Positions 19,456 through 28,299 of a stretch of 52,277 nucleotides of DNA are shown one piece after another. Every line of letters starts with the position of its first letter. The stretch's first letter is position 1. The stretch lies in NCBI GenBank assembly GCA_963575745.1, contig CAUYUJ010018496.1, positions 150,774 to 203,050 on the forward strand. Reading direction: 5' to 3'. Below the pieces are notes generated by a model. It was not told the origin of the DNA. It saw nothing but the letters and a program-made list of their open reading frames with translations, and ran no database searches. Source of the stretch: Prorocentrum cordatum. Lineage: Eukaryota > Sar > Dinophyceae > Prorocentrales > Prorocentraceae. The position numbers were made by a program, and so were the translations under genes.

Positions 19456-20416
19456 CTATGACCCGAAGATCAAGGGGGCAGCTCCAGGAGGGGATAGGCT
19501 CGGGAGGGAGCACATCAACACTCCAATCGCCCACCGCTCGCCGATGGGGGCCCGGTAGCCCATCGTGGCAGCCGACCCCGCCCAGGGAGCGTGCGGCTTC
19601 GCTGTCGGGGGCCCATCGCCGATCTATCGGCGACGTATCGCCGATTCCAGGACGGTGTTCCCCCCGTGGCCTGCCTCCAGGAGTCGTTGTAGCACACTGG
19701 GGCTGAGCGAAGGTAAACCCTCCAATCTCAGCCAACCGTCCTCTTGCATAGCCCTGAGATCCGACGTTGCAAAAGAAATGCAACATCGCAGAAAATCGCG
19801 ACAGGAGCCCCGGATCCAATCTTTCTGCATAATTTTTTGAGCCGGATCGATCTGTGAGGGTCCCGGGGCCTGAAATTGAGCGAAATACCGGTTGTGACAA
19901 AAATTGCATCGCCAGGATTTCAGGGAGGCCCGAGGTGGCAGGAGCAGGGTGGAGCTCCTAGGAGGGCGACGAGGAGGGCGCCTCCTCGGGTCGGGGGCAT
20001 CCAGGAGGGAGGGGGGGGGATGGCTAGGAGAGGGGGTAGGTTAATGACCAGGGCTGTGATGTCTCCCCGGATGGCACGGCCCCGCTTCGCATTGGGGGGC
20101 GCGCAAGGGGGAGGGGCCATCAGTGAGGGGGGGCAGAATTATTCCCCCTCCCCTGGGACCGCCCCCCAAGCGGCGCCCAATCGCATCTCAATTCGTTCCC
20201 TGCCCCCCTCCCCCCATCCTCTCCCCCCCACGGGTCCGCGCACGTGCCCCAGGCCATGCTCTGCGAGCCCCCCTCTCGGACGCGCCCCTCTGGGCCGCCC
20301 CCCCCCCTGGGTCTCCCCGGCGCCTGCGTGGCCCTGCCCCGCATCTCAGTGCGCTCCCTGCCCCCGCCCCCCACGCTGGGCCCGCGCACGCCATGATCGG
20401 CGGCGAGCCCCTGGGG
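19456..20416. other. no gene supported; GC-rich
   Basis: Includes ATCGCCGAT words at 19615-19650 (TCGCCGATCTATCGGCGA) related to palindromes at 24290-24403, a hairpin-like GTTGCAAAAGAAATGCAAC at 19766-19784, and a GC-rich stretch of (C)n and (G)n runs from 20090. Frames on both strands are open because of composition. Confidence 0.4.
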
Positions 20417-20518
20417 GGGGGGGGAGGAGAAGGAGGAGGAGGAGGAGGAGGAGGAGAAGGAGCAAGCGGAGGGAGGAGAGGAGAGGAGGAGGAGGAGGAG
20501 GAGGAGGAGGAGGAGAGG
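20417..20518. repeat. (GGA)n microsatellite
   Basis: GGA triplets after a G12 run, interrupted by AAGCGGAGGGAGGAGAGG. Confidence 0.9.
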
Positions 20519-20804
20519 TTCCCACCGATTTACAGGGGGGCGGCCCGCGGGCACCCGCTGCACGGGCCGGCGTGGGCACCCGTCGCCGGGCGGAGAAGGC
20601 CCGCCCACGCCATGACGGGGCGGGCCTCCGCTGAGGGCTCGGAAGTCCCCCCCGGGGACTTCCGAGAAGCTCCTTGCGCCTTCCCCGAAGCCGCAGGGAG
20701 CTCCATCAGGAGGCGCCACTATCAGGCTTCTGAGAGGCCCCGCCACCCCCTGGGAGCGGCTGCTCCCTCTCTTGGACGCACCTCGCTTGGGCGCATCCCT
20801 GGCG
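20519..20804. other. no gene; fragments of the fold-back family
   Basis: The GGAAGTCCCCCCCGGGGACTTCC palindrome region (about 20641-20663) and the CCTTCCCCGAAG string resemble the interior of the 1168-1317 fold-back unit. Confidence 0.4.
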
Positions 20805-20878
20805 GAGAGGAGGAAGAGGAGGAAGAGGAGGAGGAGGAGGAGGAGGAGGAGGAGGAGGAGGAGGAGGAGGAGGAGGAC
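20805..20878. repeat. (GGA)n microsatellite
   Basis: Purine triplets with a few GGAAGA variants. Followed by GC-rich DNA and a short (GCA)n run at 21032-21061. Confidence 0.9.
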
Positions 20879-21033
20879 GCCCCCCGCACAGGGGGGGCCC
20901 TCGCGGGTGGGAGCTCGGGGGAGGGGGGGGGCCTTGGGGCCGCTCGCCCCTTCAGCCATGCCCCCCCTGCGGGCAGGGCCGCGCGCGCCCCGCCCTCCAG
21001 GAACGTAGGGGGGAGCTTGAGGAGGAGGAGGAG

Positions 21034-21064
<31 letters not shown>

Positions 21065-21279
21065 ACTCGAGCAGGGGATCGACTACAGAATTGAGCTGCC
21101 CCCACCCCACCCCCAACAAATTATCCCGGCAAAGCAACCTAACAGCAATGTGTAGGAGCATATCTGGAAGCATTCCCCTTACGATTCAGATGAGAATCCA
21201 GTTGTAGAATTCTGCTGTTCTCGCAGTCGTAGTCGCATTCGCGATGACAGTCGCAGTGGCAACAGCACAGTGTCGACCA

Positions 21280-23637
21280 CAGCCTCAGCCTCAGCCTGCA
21301 TCAGCCTCAGCCTCAGCCTCAGCCTGCCTCAGCATCAGCCTGCTTCAGCCTCAGCCTCAGCCTGCCTCAGCCTCAGCACAGTCTGCTTCAGCCTCAGCCT
21401 CAGTCTGCCTTCAGCCTCGGCCTCAGCCTCAGCCTGCCTCAGCCTCAGCCTGCATCAGCCTCAGCCTCAGCCTCAGCCCGCCTCAGCATCAGCCTGCCTC
21501 AGCCTCAGCCTCAGCCTGCCTCAGCCTCAGCCTCAGCCTGCTTCAGCCTCAGCCTCAGTCTGCCTTCAGCCTAGGCCTCAGCCTCAGCCTGCCTCAGCCT
21601 CAGCCTGCATCAGCCTCAGCCTCAGCCTCAGCCTGCCTCAGCATCAGCCTGCCTCAGCCTCAGCCTCAGCCTGCCTCAGCCTCAGCCTGCTTCAGCCTCA
21701 GCCTCAGTCTGCCTTCAGCCTCGGCCTCAGCCTCAGCCTGCCTCAGCCACAGCCTGCATCAGCCTCAGCCTCAGCCTCAGCCTGCCTCAGCATCAGCCTG
21801 CCTCAGCCTCAGCCTCAGCCTCAGCCTGCCTCAGCCTCAGCCTCAGCCTGCTTCAGCCTCAGCCTCAGTCTGCCTGCAGCCTCGGCCTCAGCCTCAGCCT
21901 GCCTCAGCCTGAGCCTGCCTCAGCCTCAGCCTCAGCCTGCCTCAGCCCCAGCCTCAGCCTGCTTCAGCCTCAGCCTCAATCTGCCTTCAGCCTCGGCCTC
22001 AGCCTCAGCCTGCCTCAGCCTCAGCCTGCATCAGCCTCAGCCTCAGCCTCAGCCAGCCTCAGCATCAGCCTGCCTCAGCCTCAGCCTCAGCCTGCCTCTG
22101 CCTCAGCCTCAGCCTGCTTCAGCCTCAGCCTCAATCTGCCGTCGGCCTCGGCCTCAGCCTCAGCCTGCTCAGCCTCAGCCTGCATCAGCCTCAGCCTCAG
22201 CCTCAGCCTGCCTCAGCATCAGCCTGCCTCAGCCTCAGCCTCAGCCTGCCTCAGCCTCAGCCTCAGCCTGCTTCAGCCTCAGCCTCAGTCTGCCTTCAGC
22301 CTCGGCCTCAGCCTGCCTCAGCCTCAGCCTGCATCAGCCTCAGCCTCAGCCTCAGCCTGCCTCAGCATCAGCCTGCCTCAGCCTCAGCCTCACCCTGCCT
22401 CAGCCTCAGCCTCAGCCTGCTTCAGCCTCAGCCTCAGCCTCAGCCTCAGCCTCAGCCTGCCTCAGCATCAGCCTGCCTCAGCCTCAGCCTCAGCCTGCCT
22501 CAGCCTCAGCCTCAGCCTGCCTCCAGCCTCGGCCTCAGCCTCCGCCTGCCTCAGCCTCAGCCTGCATCAGCCTCAGCCTCAGCCTCAGCCTGCCTCAGCC
22601 TCAGCCTGCCTCAGCCTCAGCCTCAGCCTGCCTCAGCCTCAGCCTCAGCCTGCTTCAGCCTCAGCCTCAGTCTTCCTTCAGCCTCGGCCTCAGCCTCAGC
22701 CTGCCTCAGCCTCAGCCTGCATCAGCCTCAGCCTCAGCCTCAGCCTGCCTCAGCATCAGCCTGCTTCAGCCTCAGCCTCAGCCTGCCTCAGCCTCAGCCT
22801 CAGTCTGCTTCAGCCTCAGCCTCAGTCTGCCGTCAGCCTCGGCCTCAGCCTCAGCCTGCCTCAGCCTCAGCCTGCATCAGCCTCAGCCTCAGCCTCAGCC
22901 TGCATCAGCATCAGCCTGCCTCAGCCTCAGCCTCAGCCTGCCTCAGCCTCAGCCTCAGCCTGCTTCAGCCTCAGCCTCAGTCTGCCTTCAGCCTCGGCCT
23001 CAGCCCCAGCCTGCCTCAGCCTCAGCCTGCATCAGCCTCAGCCTCAGCCTCAGCCTGCCTCAGCATCAGCCTGCCTCAGCCTCAGCCTCAGCCTGCCTCA
23101 GCCTGCTCAGCCTCAGCCTGCTTCAGCCTCAGCCTCAGTCTGCCTTCAGCCTCGGCCTCAGCCTCAGCCTGCCTCAGCCTCAGCCTGCATCAGCCTCAGC
23201 CTCAGCCTCAGCCTGCCTCAGCATCAGCCTGCCTCAGCCTCAGCCTCAGCCTGCCTCAGCCTCAGCCTCAGCCTGCTTCAGCCTCAGCCTCAGTCTGCCT
23301 TCAGCCTCGGCCTCAGCCTCAGGCTGCCTCAGCCTCAGCCTGCCTCAGCCTCAGCCTCAGCTGCTCAGCCTCAGCCTGCCTCAGCCTCAGCCTCAGCCTG
23401 CCTCAGCCTCTCCCTCAGCCTGCTTCAGCCTCAGCCTCAGTCTGCCTTCAGCCTCGGCCTCAGCCTCAGCCTGCCTCAGCCTCAGCCTGCATCCAGCCTC
23501 GGCCTCAGCCTCAGCCTGCATCAGCATCAGCCTGCCTCAGCCTCAGCCTCAGCCTGCTTCAGCCTCAGCCTCAGCATGCATCCAGCCTCGGCCTCAGCCT
23601 CAGCCTGCCTCAGCCTCAGCATCAGCCTGCCTCAGCA
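21280..23637 (+). repeat. CAGCCT array of composite element 2
   Basis: About 2.36 kb. The marker phrase CAGTCTGCCTTCAGCCTCGG or a variant recurs at 21401, 21556, 21705, 21866, 21976, 22132 and 22286, mostly 149-161 bases apart, so a higher-order unit of about 155 bases has spread by unequal exchange. The plus strand is stop-free across most of it, which produces a 959-codon open frame with no protein meaning that can be supported. Confidence 0.92.
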
Positions 23638-23640
23638 TTC

Positions 23641-24000
23641 AAAATGTGGCCCGGGAATGGAGTTCTGGGAAGTCGAAGAACACGAAGTGGCCTACAGTTG
23701 GCTCCGGGCATTCAAAGTCATGCCCAGGAATGGAGTTCTGGGAACTCGAAGACCACGAAGTGGCCCACAGTTGGCTCCGGGCACTCAAAATGTGGCCCGG
23801 GAATGGAGTTCTGGGAAGTCGAAGACCACGAAGTGGCCCACAGTTGGCTCCGGGCACTCAAAATGTGGCCCGGGAATGGAGTTCTGGGAAGTCGAAGAGC
23901 ACGAAATGGCCTACAGTTGGCTCCGGGCATTCAAAATGTGGCCCCGGAATGGAGTTCTGGGAGGTCGAAGAGCACGAAGTGTGTGACTGTTTGCGAAAAA
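23641..24000 (+). repeat. 73-bp tandem repeat, copy 2 (5 units)
   Basis: CACGAAGTGG-type starts at 23681, 23754, 23827, 23900 and 23973, exactly 73 bases apart, preceded by a partial unit. The last unit passes into GTGTGACTGTTTGCG, as in copy 3. Confidence 0.92.
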
Positions 24001-24249
24001 CGAGTTCGGACACGAGTTCGGACACAGCTCCCCGGATGCCGCCCAGACCCCCTTGTGGAGCCATCTGCTTCTCTCTTTTGACACCACTAGAAACCTATCA
24101 GTCTTCGCTGTTAGGTAAAAACTGGTGTCCTCGCCGAGCCCACGGATAGAAGCGTAGCAGGATTCTTTCCACGAGCGTACTGCGAAAGTACTTGCTCATG
24201 GCTTCGGCGAGAAGATCACTTCTGGGGTTCATCCATGTTTCTAGGCCTC

Positions 24250-24420
24250 CCAGATGGTGTCGGAGCAGATAGGGGTCGGAGGGCCGCCTCGCATCGCCGA
24301 TGCATCGGCGAGGCACGGTCGATGTGGCGCTCAATTCGCTTCACGTCGACGTCGCCGATGCATCGCCCACGTCGACCATGCATCGCCGATGCATCGGCGA
24401 TGCGGCGCGATCCCCCGACC
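24250..24420. repeat. palindromic GCCGATGCATCGGC cluster
   Basis: CGCCGATGCATCGGCG-type palindromes occur around 24294 and 24384, and a partial one around 24349. The best is a fully self-complementary 24-base palindrome at 24380-24403. The intervening sequence (GTCGACCATGCATCG) repeats the same words. Confidence 0.75.
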
Positions 24421-24462
24421 CCATCTACTCCGAGGAGGCCTCTAGAGGAGCAGCAAGACTCG

Positions 24463-24635
24463 AGTAGGGGATCGACTACAGAATTTATGTACCCCAAAAC
24501 ATGCGTGTTCTCGTCGAGCACATGCATAAAAGCGTAGAATATTCTTTCTACGAACATAATACGAACGTTTTGATTCGCGGTTCCGGCGAGAGAATCAATT
24601 ATGGGGTCATTCAATTCTGTAGTCGATCCCCTACT
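24463..24635. mobile_element. family G MITE-like unit with perfect 23-bp inverted ends
   Basis: Bases 24463-24485 (AGTAGGGGATCGACTACAG...) and 24613-24635 are perfect inverted copies over 23 bases. The ~127-bp interior is AT-richer and non-coding, with GAATATTC at its centre. A second left end occurs at 21070. Homology of the two left ends extends outward into GCAAGACTCG, so the repeat may be larger than the inverted ends suggest. Confidence 0.72.
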
Positions 24636-24643
24636 TGACAGAC

Positions 24644-24926
24644 GCATCCTCGACCCCGCTCGCGGGGCTCCTCGAGACGGCTCGAGTCACGCTCGTGTGC
24701 ATCTGGGCTCAAGTTTTGGGCATTCCTTCGAGTGCCTCTGGGAGGCCTGGGCATTCCCGCATGAAGGACCTCATCACCGAGGTCTCCCTGTAGCCTCCCA
24801 GGGCGCTTTCCGCGCGCCAGCGCCATCGGGTGCCAGCAAAACTTTTATTGGGGTTCGTCCAGCTGCGCTCCTGCGCGAATCCGCCACCGCGATCGGGCGG
24901 CGTGCCCCCAGGGGAGGGGGGGGGCC
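24644..24926. other. no gene seen
   Basis: GC-rich unique DNA with no domain and no clear repeat. Confidence 0.5.
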
Positions 24927-24988
24927 TCCTCCTCCTCCTCCTCCTCCTCCTCCTCCTCCTCCTCCTCCTCCTCCTCCTCCTCCTCCTG
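24927..24988. repeat. (CTC)n microsatellite
   Basis: About 20 CTC triplets after a G-run and before a C-run. Confidence 0.95.
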
Positions 24989-25149
24989 CCCCCCAGTAGC
25001 CCCTTGGGGCGCTCCCCGTGCGCTTGCGTCTGCGGGCGCCAGCGTGTACTACATCTCTGAGCTCGTCACGCTCACGCCGCGTCTGCCGGCCCGCGAGGTC
25101 TGCAGGATTCTGATTTGGAGGGCATTCTAGGGAGCGCCACCTTGGAGTT

Positions 25150-25380
25150 TTGGCAGGGCTCGTTTCGATTCCTCCGATTCGATTTCGATATCGATGGCCT
25201 CCGATTCTCATTCGATTCGGCTTCGGGTTCCGATCAGGATGCAGATTTCTCATTTGAGGCCTAGTAGCCTGCCGATTTCCGCCGATTGGACGTCTCCCGA
25301 CTTGGCTGCCGATTTCCGCCGATCCGATTCATTTCGATCGCCGATCCGACTTGTCGATTCGATTCTGGGCTCTCCTGGGC
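25150..25380. repeat. CCGATT/TTCGATT-rich patch 2
   Basis: Dense repeats of CCGATT, TTCGATT and GATTTCCGCCGATT over about 220 bases. Matches the vocabulary of 16750-16960. Non-coding. Confidence 0.6.
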
Positions 25381-25448
25381 TTGGTGGGCGCCTCTAAGGC
25401 AGCTGGCGGGTCGTGGCCAGAGGACGGAGGAGGAGGAGGAGCAGTAGC

Positions 25449-25607
25449 TGTTTGTATGTAGCCCTCCAAGTTGTTGTGCATTTTGCCTAATTGGCTCAAG
25501 TGTTGAACCCTGCCATTCGGCAGGATGCAGTAGCACTCTCATTTACGTTTCGCTGTGACGCGAAAAAGGGCGCCCGTCTTTATGACCCTCATAATGTTAA
25601 ATTTGCA
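25449..25607 (+). repeat. 5' LTR of copia element (159 bp)
   Basis: Begins TGTTTGTATGTAGCCC and ends TTAAATTTGCA, a TG...CA pair. It shares with 36856-36981 GTAGCC, GTTGTT, AACCCTGCC, TTCGGCAGGA, a CACT/TTACGT block and CGCGAAA, in order. The left copy has about 30 extra bases, which include TTGGCTCAAG. A stem-loop, CCTGCC-ATTC-GGCAGG, lies near the middle. The left boundary is uncertain by some tens of bases. Confidence 0.65.
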
Positions 25608-25620
25608 TGGTAGCGAAGCG
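25608..25620 (+). promoter_or_regulatory. primer-binding site (initiator-Met tRNA type)
   Basis: TGGTAGCGAAGCG directly follows the LTR's terminal CA. The first eight bases match the complement of the yeast initiator tRNA 3' end, used by Ty1, and the first seven match most eukaryotic initiator tRNAs. Position and sequence together support the call. Confidence 0.65.
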
Positions 25621-25646
25621 AGGGCATTGCAGCAAATCCGGCTCAG

Positions 25647-26144
25647 GTGATCCCCACTACGAGGCAAGAATGGGTCGAGCACAATATGGCACATTGTGGT
25701 GTCAGTTGCCTAACCGCATACAACCAAGGCGATTATGAGTTTGCCAAGACAGCGTTGCAAGCCAACCATGGCGCCATGACCAGTTACCTGAACGAGCAAG
25801 AAGCTCACGGTAATCGAGACTTGCCCAGCGAGCACAGGTTCTCAAGGATGCACAGGTATGGTACATCCAGCGCAGCATTGTTGTGCATCATCAACCGAGA
25901 ACAAGACAGCAGGCGAAACCCGTATTTGCCAAGAGCCAAGTGGCCAGAATGGATCCAAGCATTGAAGAAGAGGATGAACACAAGCGAGCTCTTAACCAAA
26001 CTAGCGGACCAAATGGGAACAGGCAAAGCCAAGACGAATCAGACACCTATCAGCAATTCCAAAACAATTCAGTCACTGAATATTTTCAGTGGTGACAGAT
26101 CCAAATTCCGTGAATGGAATGGCCGGCTGTTGAACGCATTGGCG
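25647..26144 (+). pseudogene. gag-like open frame of copia element
   Basis: Open for 166 codons, starting about 40 bases after the primer-binding site. Residues ~145-166 read NIFSGDRSKFREWNGRLLNA. A G-D-x2-K-F-x2-W-x3-L string of this kind is the usual entry to copia-type gag domains. The upstream part, with many Gln, Asn and Arg residues, is not recognised. After the TAG at 26142 the gag part continues only as fragments in several frames (to about 26720). It would be the capsid-forming part of the polyprotein. The first ATG in this frame was taken; true initiation is unknown. Confidence 0.5.
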
Positions 26145-26789
26145 TAGATCAACAATGACCACCGTAAAGCATAGAAACTAGTGAACGCAAGACATGAAAC
26201 AATAGATGAAGCATTGCAGAGCCCAAGTGACTAGGGTGATAAAATCAGATTCATGGGTCGGAAACGCGGACAGCAGAAGACAACACAGCTTCGCCAGAAA
26301 AGCAGAAGCGAACTTGATGCTGAATATGAGATTGACGAAAGGGAAACGTACATTTGACGAAACGTATGGCACATTTGCACAGAGAAGCTTGAGTGCCGAA
26401 GCCCGAGCTGAGTTACACGGGCTGAAGGAAGGTAATTGTTACACGCATGCAGACATGCAAGTGGTGTTCGACAGTGACAGGCGTAACCCTGTTAGCCAAA
26501 ATGAGCTCCGCTACGAGACCACAAAGACTTCAGAGGGTGAGCGACACTGCGGTCTAACTCGGCCAATGTAGCGCACTGGTGGGGAAATCAGGGAGATACG
26601 GAACGCAAATTGCGTTACATGACACATGACGGGGAGTGGCTCGACGTGTGGCAAACATACCGGTTCAAAACACCAGATTCGTTAACCGACGGAGCTTACC
26701 ACAATTTGCATTCGAAATGAGATTTCCGCACCACTCATGACCCTGAAGTTTAAACATTTGGCAACAGGTTATCAGATGGAGTGCGTGTG
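26145..26789 (+). pseudogene. decayed gag remainder
   Basis: AT-richer DNA with frame fragments such as AEARAELHGLKEGN (about 26400-26440) but stops in all frames. Assigned to gag by position between the gag-like frame and the later zinc knuckle; sequence evidence is weak. Confidence 0.35.
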
Positions 26790-27160
26790 GTTTTCAAAAT
26801 GTTGCTCTTGCTTAAGCGCCGCGCCCATTCGTTTTCAGAATTTGCAATGGCTTCACGGATCGAGGGCGACTGTTTTCAAAATGTGGTCTTCGCCTCAGTG
26901 CCGTGCATATTCTTTTTGAACATTTGCAAGAGCTTCACGGATTGAGGGCGGCTCCTTTTTAAAATGTGGTTCTCGCCCTAACGCCGCGCACATTCGTTCT
27001 GAGAGTCCGCAACCGTTTCACGGGTTGAGGGCGGTTCCTTTTCAACGTGTGGTTCTCGCTTTAGCGCCGCGTACAGTCGTTTTACAAATCTGCAAGCGCT
27101 TCACGGACTGAGGGCGTTTTTTTTTCGTTTTACAAAAGATGCAAGAGTTTCACGCGTGCT
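26790..27160 (+). repeat. 83-bp minisatellite (about 4.5 units)
   Basis: Units carry GCTTCACGGATTGAGGGCG at 26850, 26932, 27015 and 27098, about 82-83 bases apart, followed by CTCCTTTT, AATGTGGTTCTCGC and GCCGCGCACATTCG. A last unit is shortened by about 34 bases. It lies inside the copia element and is unrelated to its coding parts. Confidence 0.8.
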
Positions 27161-27192
27161 CAACGTACCAGAAATAGCGTTTCGGAAAGATG

Positions 27193-27482
27193 CTGATTGT
27201 AAGGGTGCGGCAGTTGCGTTGGTTCGCGGTGTTGGAGCCCCAGGAACGGCATTATGGCACGATTCAGGCCCGTCAAGACGGAACAGTCAGGTTGATCCGT
27301 GGCCTTGGGGTCTTGAGAACAATATTTTGGCATGCTTCAGGGTATTCCACGGGTGGTCTTCCGACGAGGCAGTCCTTTCAGTGGATATGAACCATTGTAG
27401 GAGCCTATGAAGAGGGAGCTTGGAGGGAGAGTGCATTCCAACATCGTTAATGACTCTTGGGTTTACAGTGGTCTTCCTCCTC
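27193..27482 (+). repeat. dispersed repeat R1, copy a
   Basis: About 290 bases matching 47723-48010. Shared words in order are CGTTGGTTCGCGGTGTTG, CCCAGGAA, GGCACGATTC, GAGAACAAT, TTTTGGCAT, TCTTCC and ACGAGGCAGT, then CCTATGAAGAGGGAGCTTGG, ACATCGTT and GGGTTTACA. Both copies run straight into CTC-rich tracts. No domain is recognised. Confidence 0.78.
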
Positions 27483-27955
27483 CTTCCCCCCCCGCCTCCT
27501 CATCCTCCTCTTGATCCTCCTCTTGATCCTCCTCCTCATCCTCCTCATCCTCCTCATTATCCTCCTCCTCCTCTTCCTCCTCTTCCTCTTCATCATCACC
27601 ATCATCACCCTCATCCTCCTCATCCTCATCCCTCCTCCTCCTCCTCACCTTCCTCCTCATAGTCCTCCTCCTTTCACTCCTCCTCCTGCTCATGTTCATC
27701 CTTCTCCCCTTCCTTTTTCTCATTATCCTCCTCCCCCGTCTCATCACCATCATCGCCATCAACATCATCACTACCATCATCATCGTCATCATCATATCCA
27801 GGTGCATGTCTTTCCTCCTCCTCTTCCTCCTCCTCCTCCCCCTCCTCCTCCTCCTCCTCCTCCTCCTCCCATTCCTCCTCCCATTCCTCCTCCTCCTTCT
27901 CCCCCTCCTCCTCCGCCTCCCCTTATTTACCTCACCGTTCCTCCGCCCCTTCCTC
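27475..27955. repeat. CTC/CAT-rich polypyrimidine tract
   Basis: Long stretch of CTC, CTT and CAT triplets with CCCC insertions, starting at the 3' end of R1. Open frames on both strands (Pro/Leu/His or Met/Arg/Glu) are artefacts. Confidence 0.9.
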
Positions 27956-28299
27956 CGTGGAGAGATCTGCGAACATATGCATTGGTGTGCGGTTCATCCT
28001 TGGACGGCATGGTGCCGCAGTCCTTTTGCCAGGGCAACTTGCCTGGAAAACTGCCTGCATGGCCCACCGGGGGCGCGAAGCGTCAAGAATTGCAGGCTGG
28101 GGAACGCGATTCGCCATAACCCCTACAGTTACTTTAATGAATGTTTCACATGCCTACGGGACGAGAACCTACAAGAAACGCTTGTTCCGCCCTTCCGGCG
28201 CATCTGGGGGCGCAGAGACGAAACATGTGATCCACGCCCTTTGCGGGCGGCTTGCGTGGGGAGAAGTCCGCGCGGGAAACGCAGTTTCGACCCTGCATT
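27956..28299. other. nothing recognised
   Basis: Moderate-GC sequence between the CTC tract and the 64-bp minisatellite. No domain or repeat seen. Confidence 0.45.

Larger units (their letters stand above)
21121..24118 (+). mobile_element. composite satellite element, copy 2 (3.0 kb)
   Basis: The longest copy. Its 5' module begins TTATCCCGGCAAAGC, with CCTAACAGCAA at 21138-21148. The CAGCCT array is 2.36 kb, five 73-bp units follow, and the 3' module contains ACTAGAAACCTATCAG and TCGCTGTTAGGT (24105-24116), the inverse of the 5' ACCTAACAGCGA. It interrupts a family-G repeat, the flanks being CAACAAA on the left and AAACTGG on the right. No protein is recognised. Confidence 0.72.
21070..24240 (+). 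mobile_element. family G repeat, copy 2, split by composite element 2
   Basis: Left part 21070-21092 matches the left inverted end of the intact G unit at 24463 at 22 of 23 positions, and both are preceded by GCAAGACTCG. The right part, 24119-24240, aligns with the intact unit's interior (shared GCGTAG, ATTCTTTC, CGGCGAGA, TGGGGTTCAT-like words). The 3-kb composite element sits between. The far right inverted end is not recognisable. Confidence 0.62.

Noticed and set aside
21270-24149. 959-codon open frame as a gene for a repetitive Ser/Ala/Gln/Pro protein
   Set aside because: CAGCCT is stop-free in all three plus frames, so length alone means nothing. The downstream 73-bp units shift frame at every unit.
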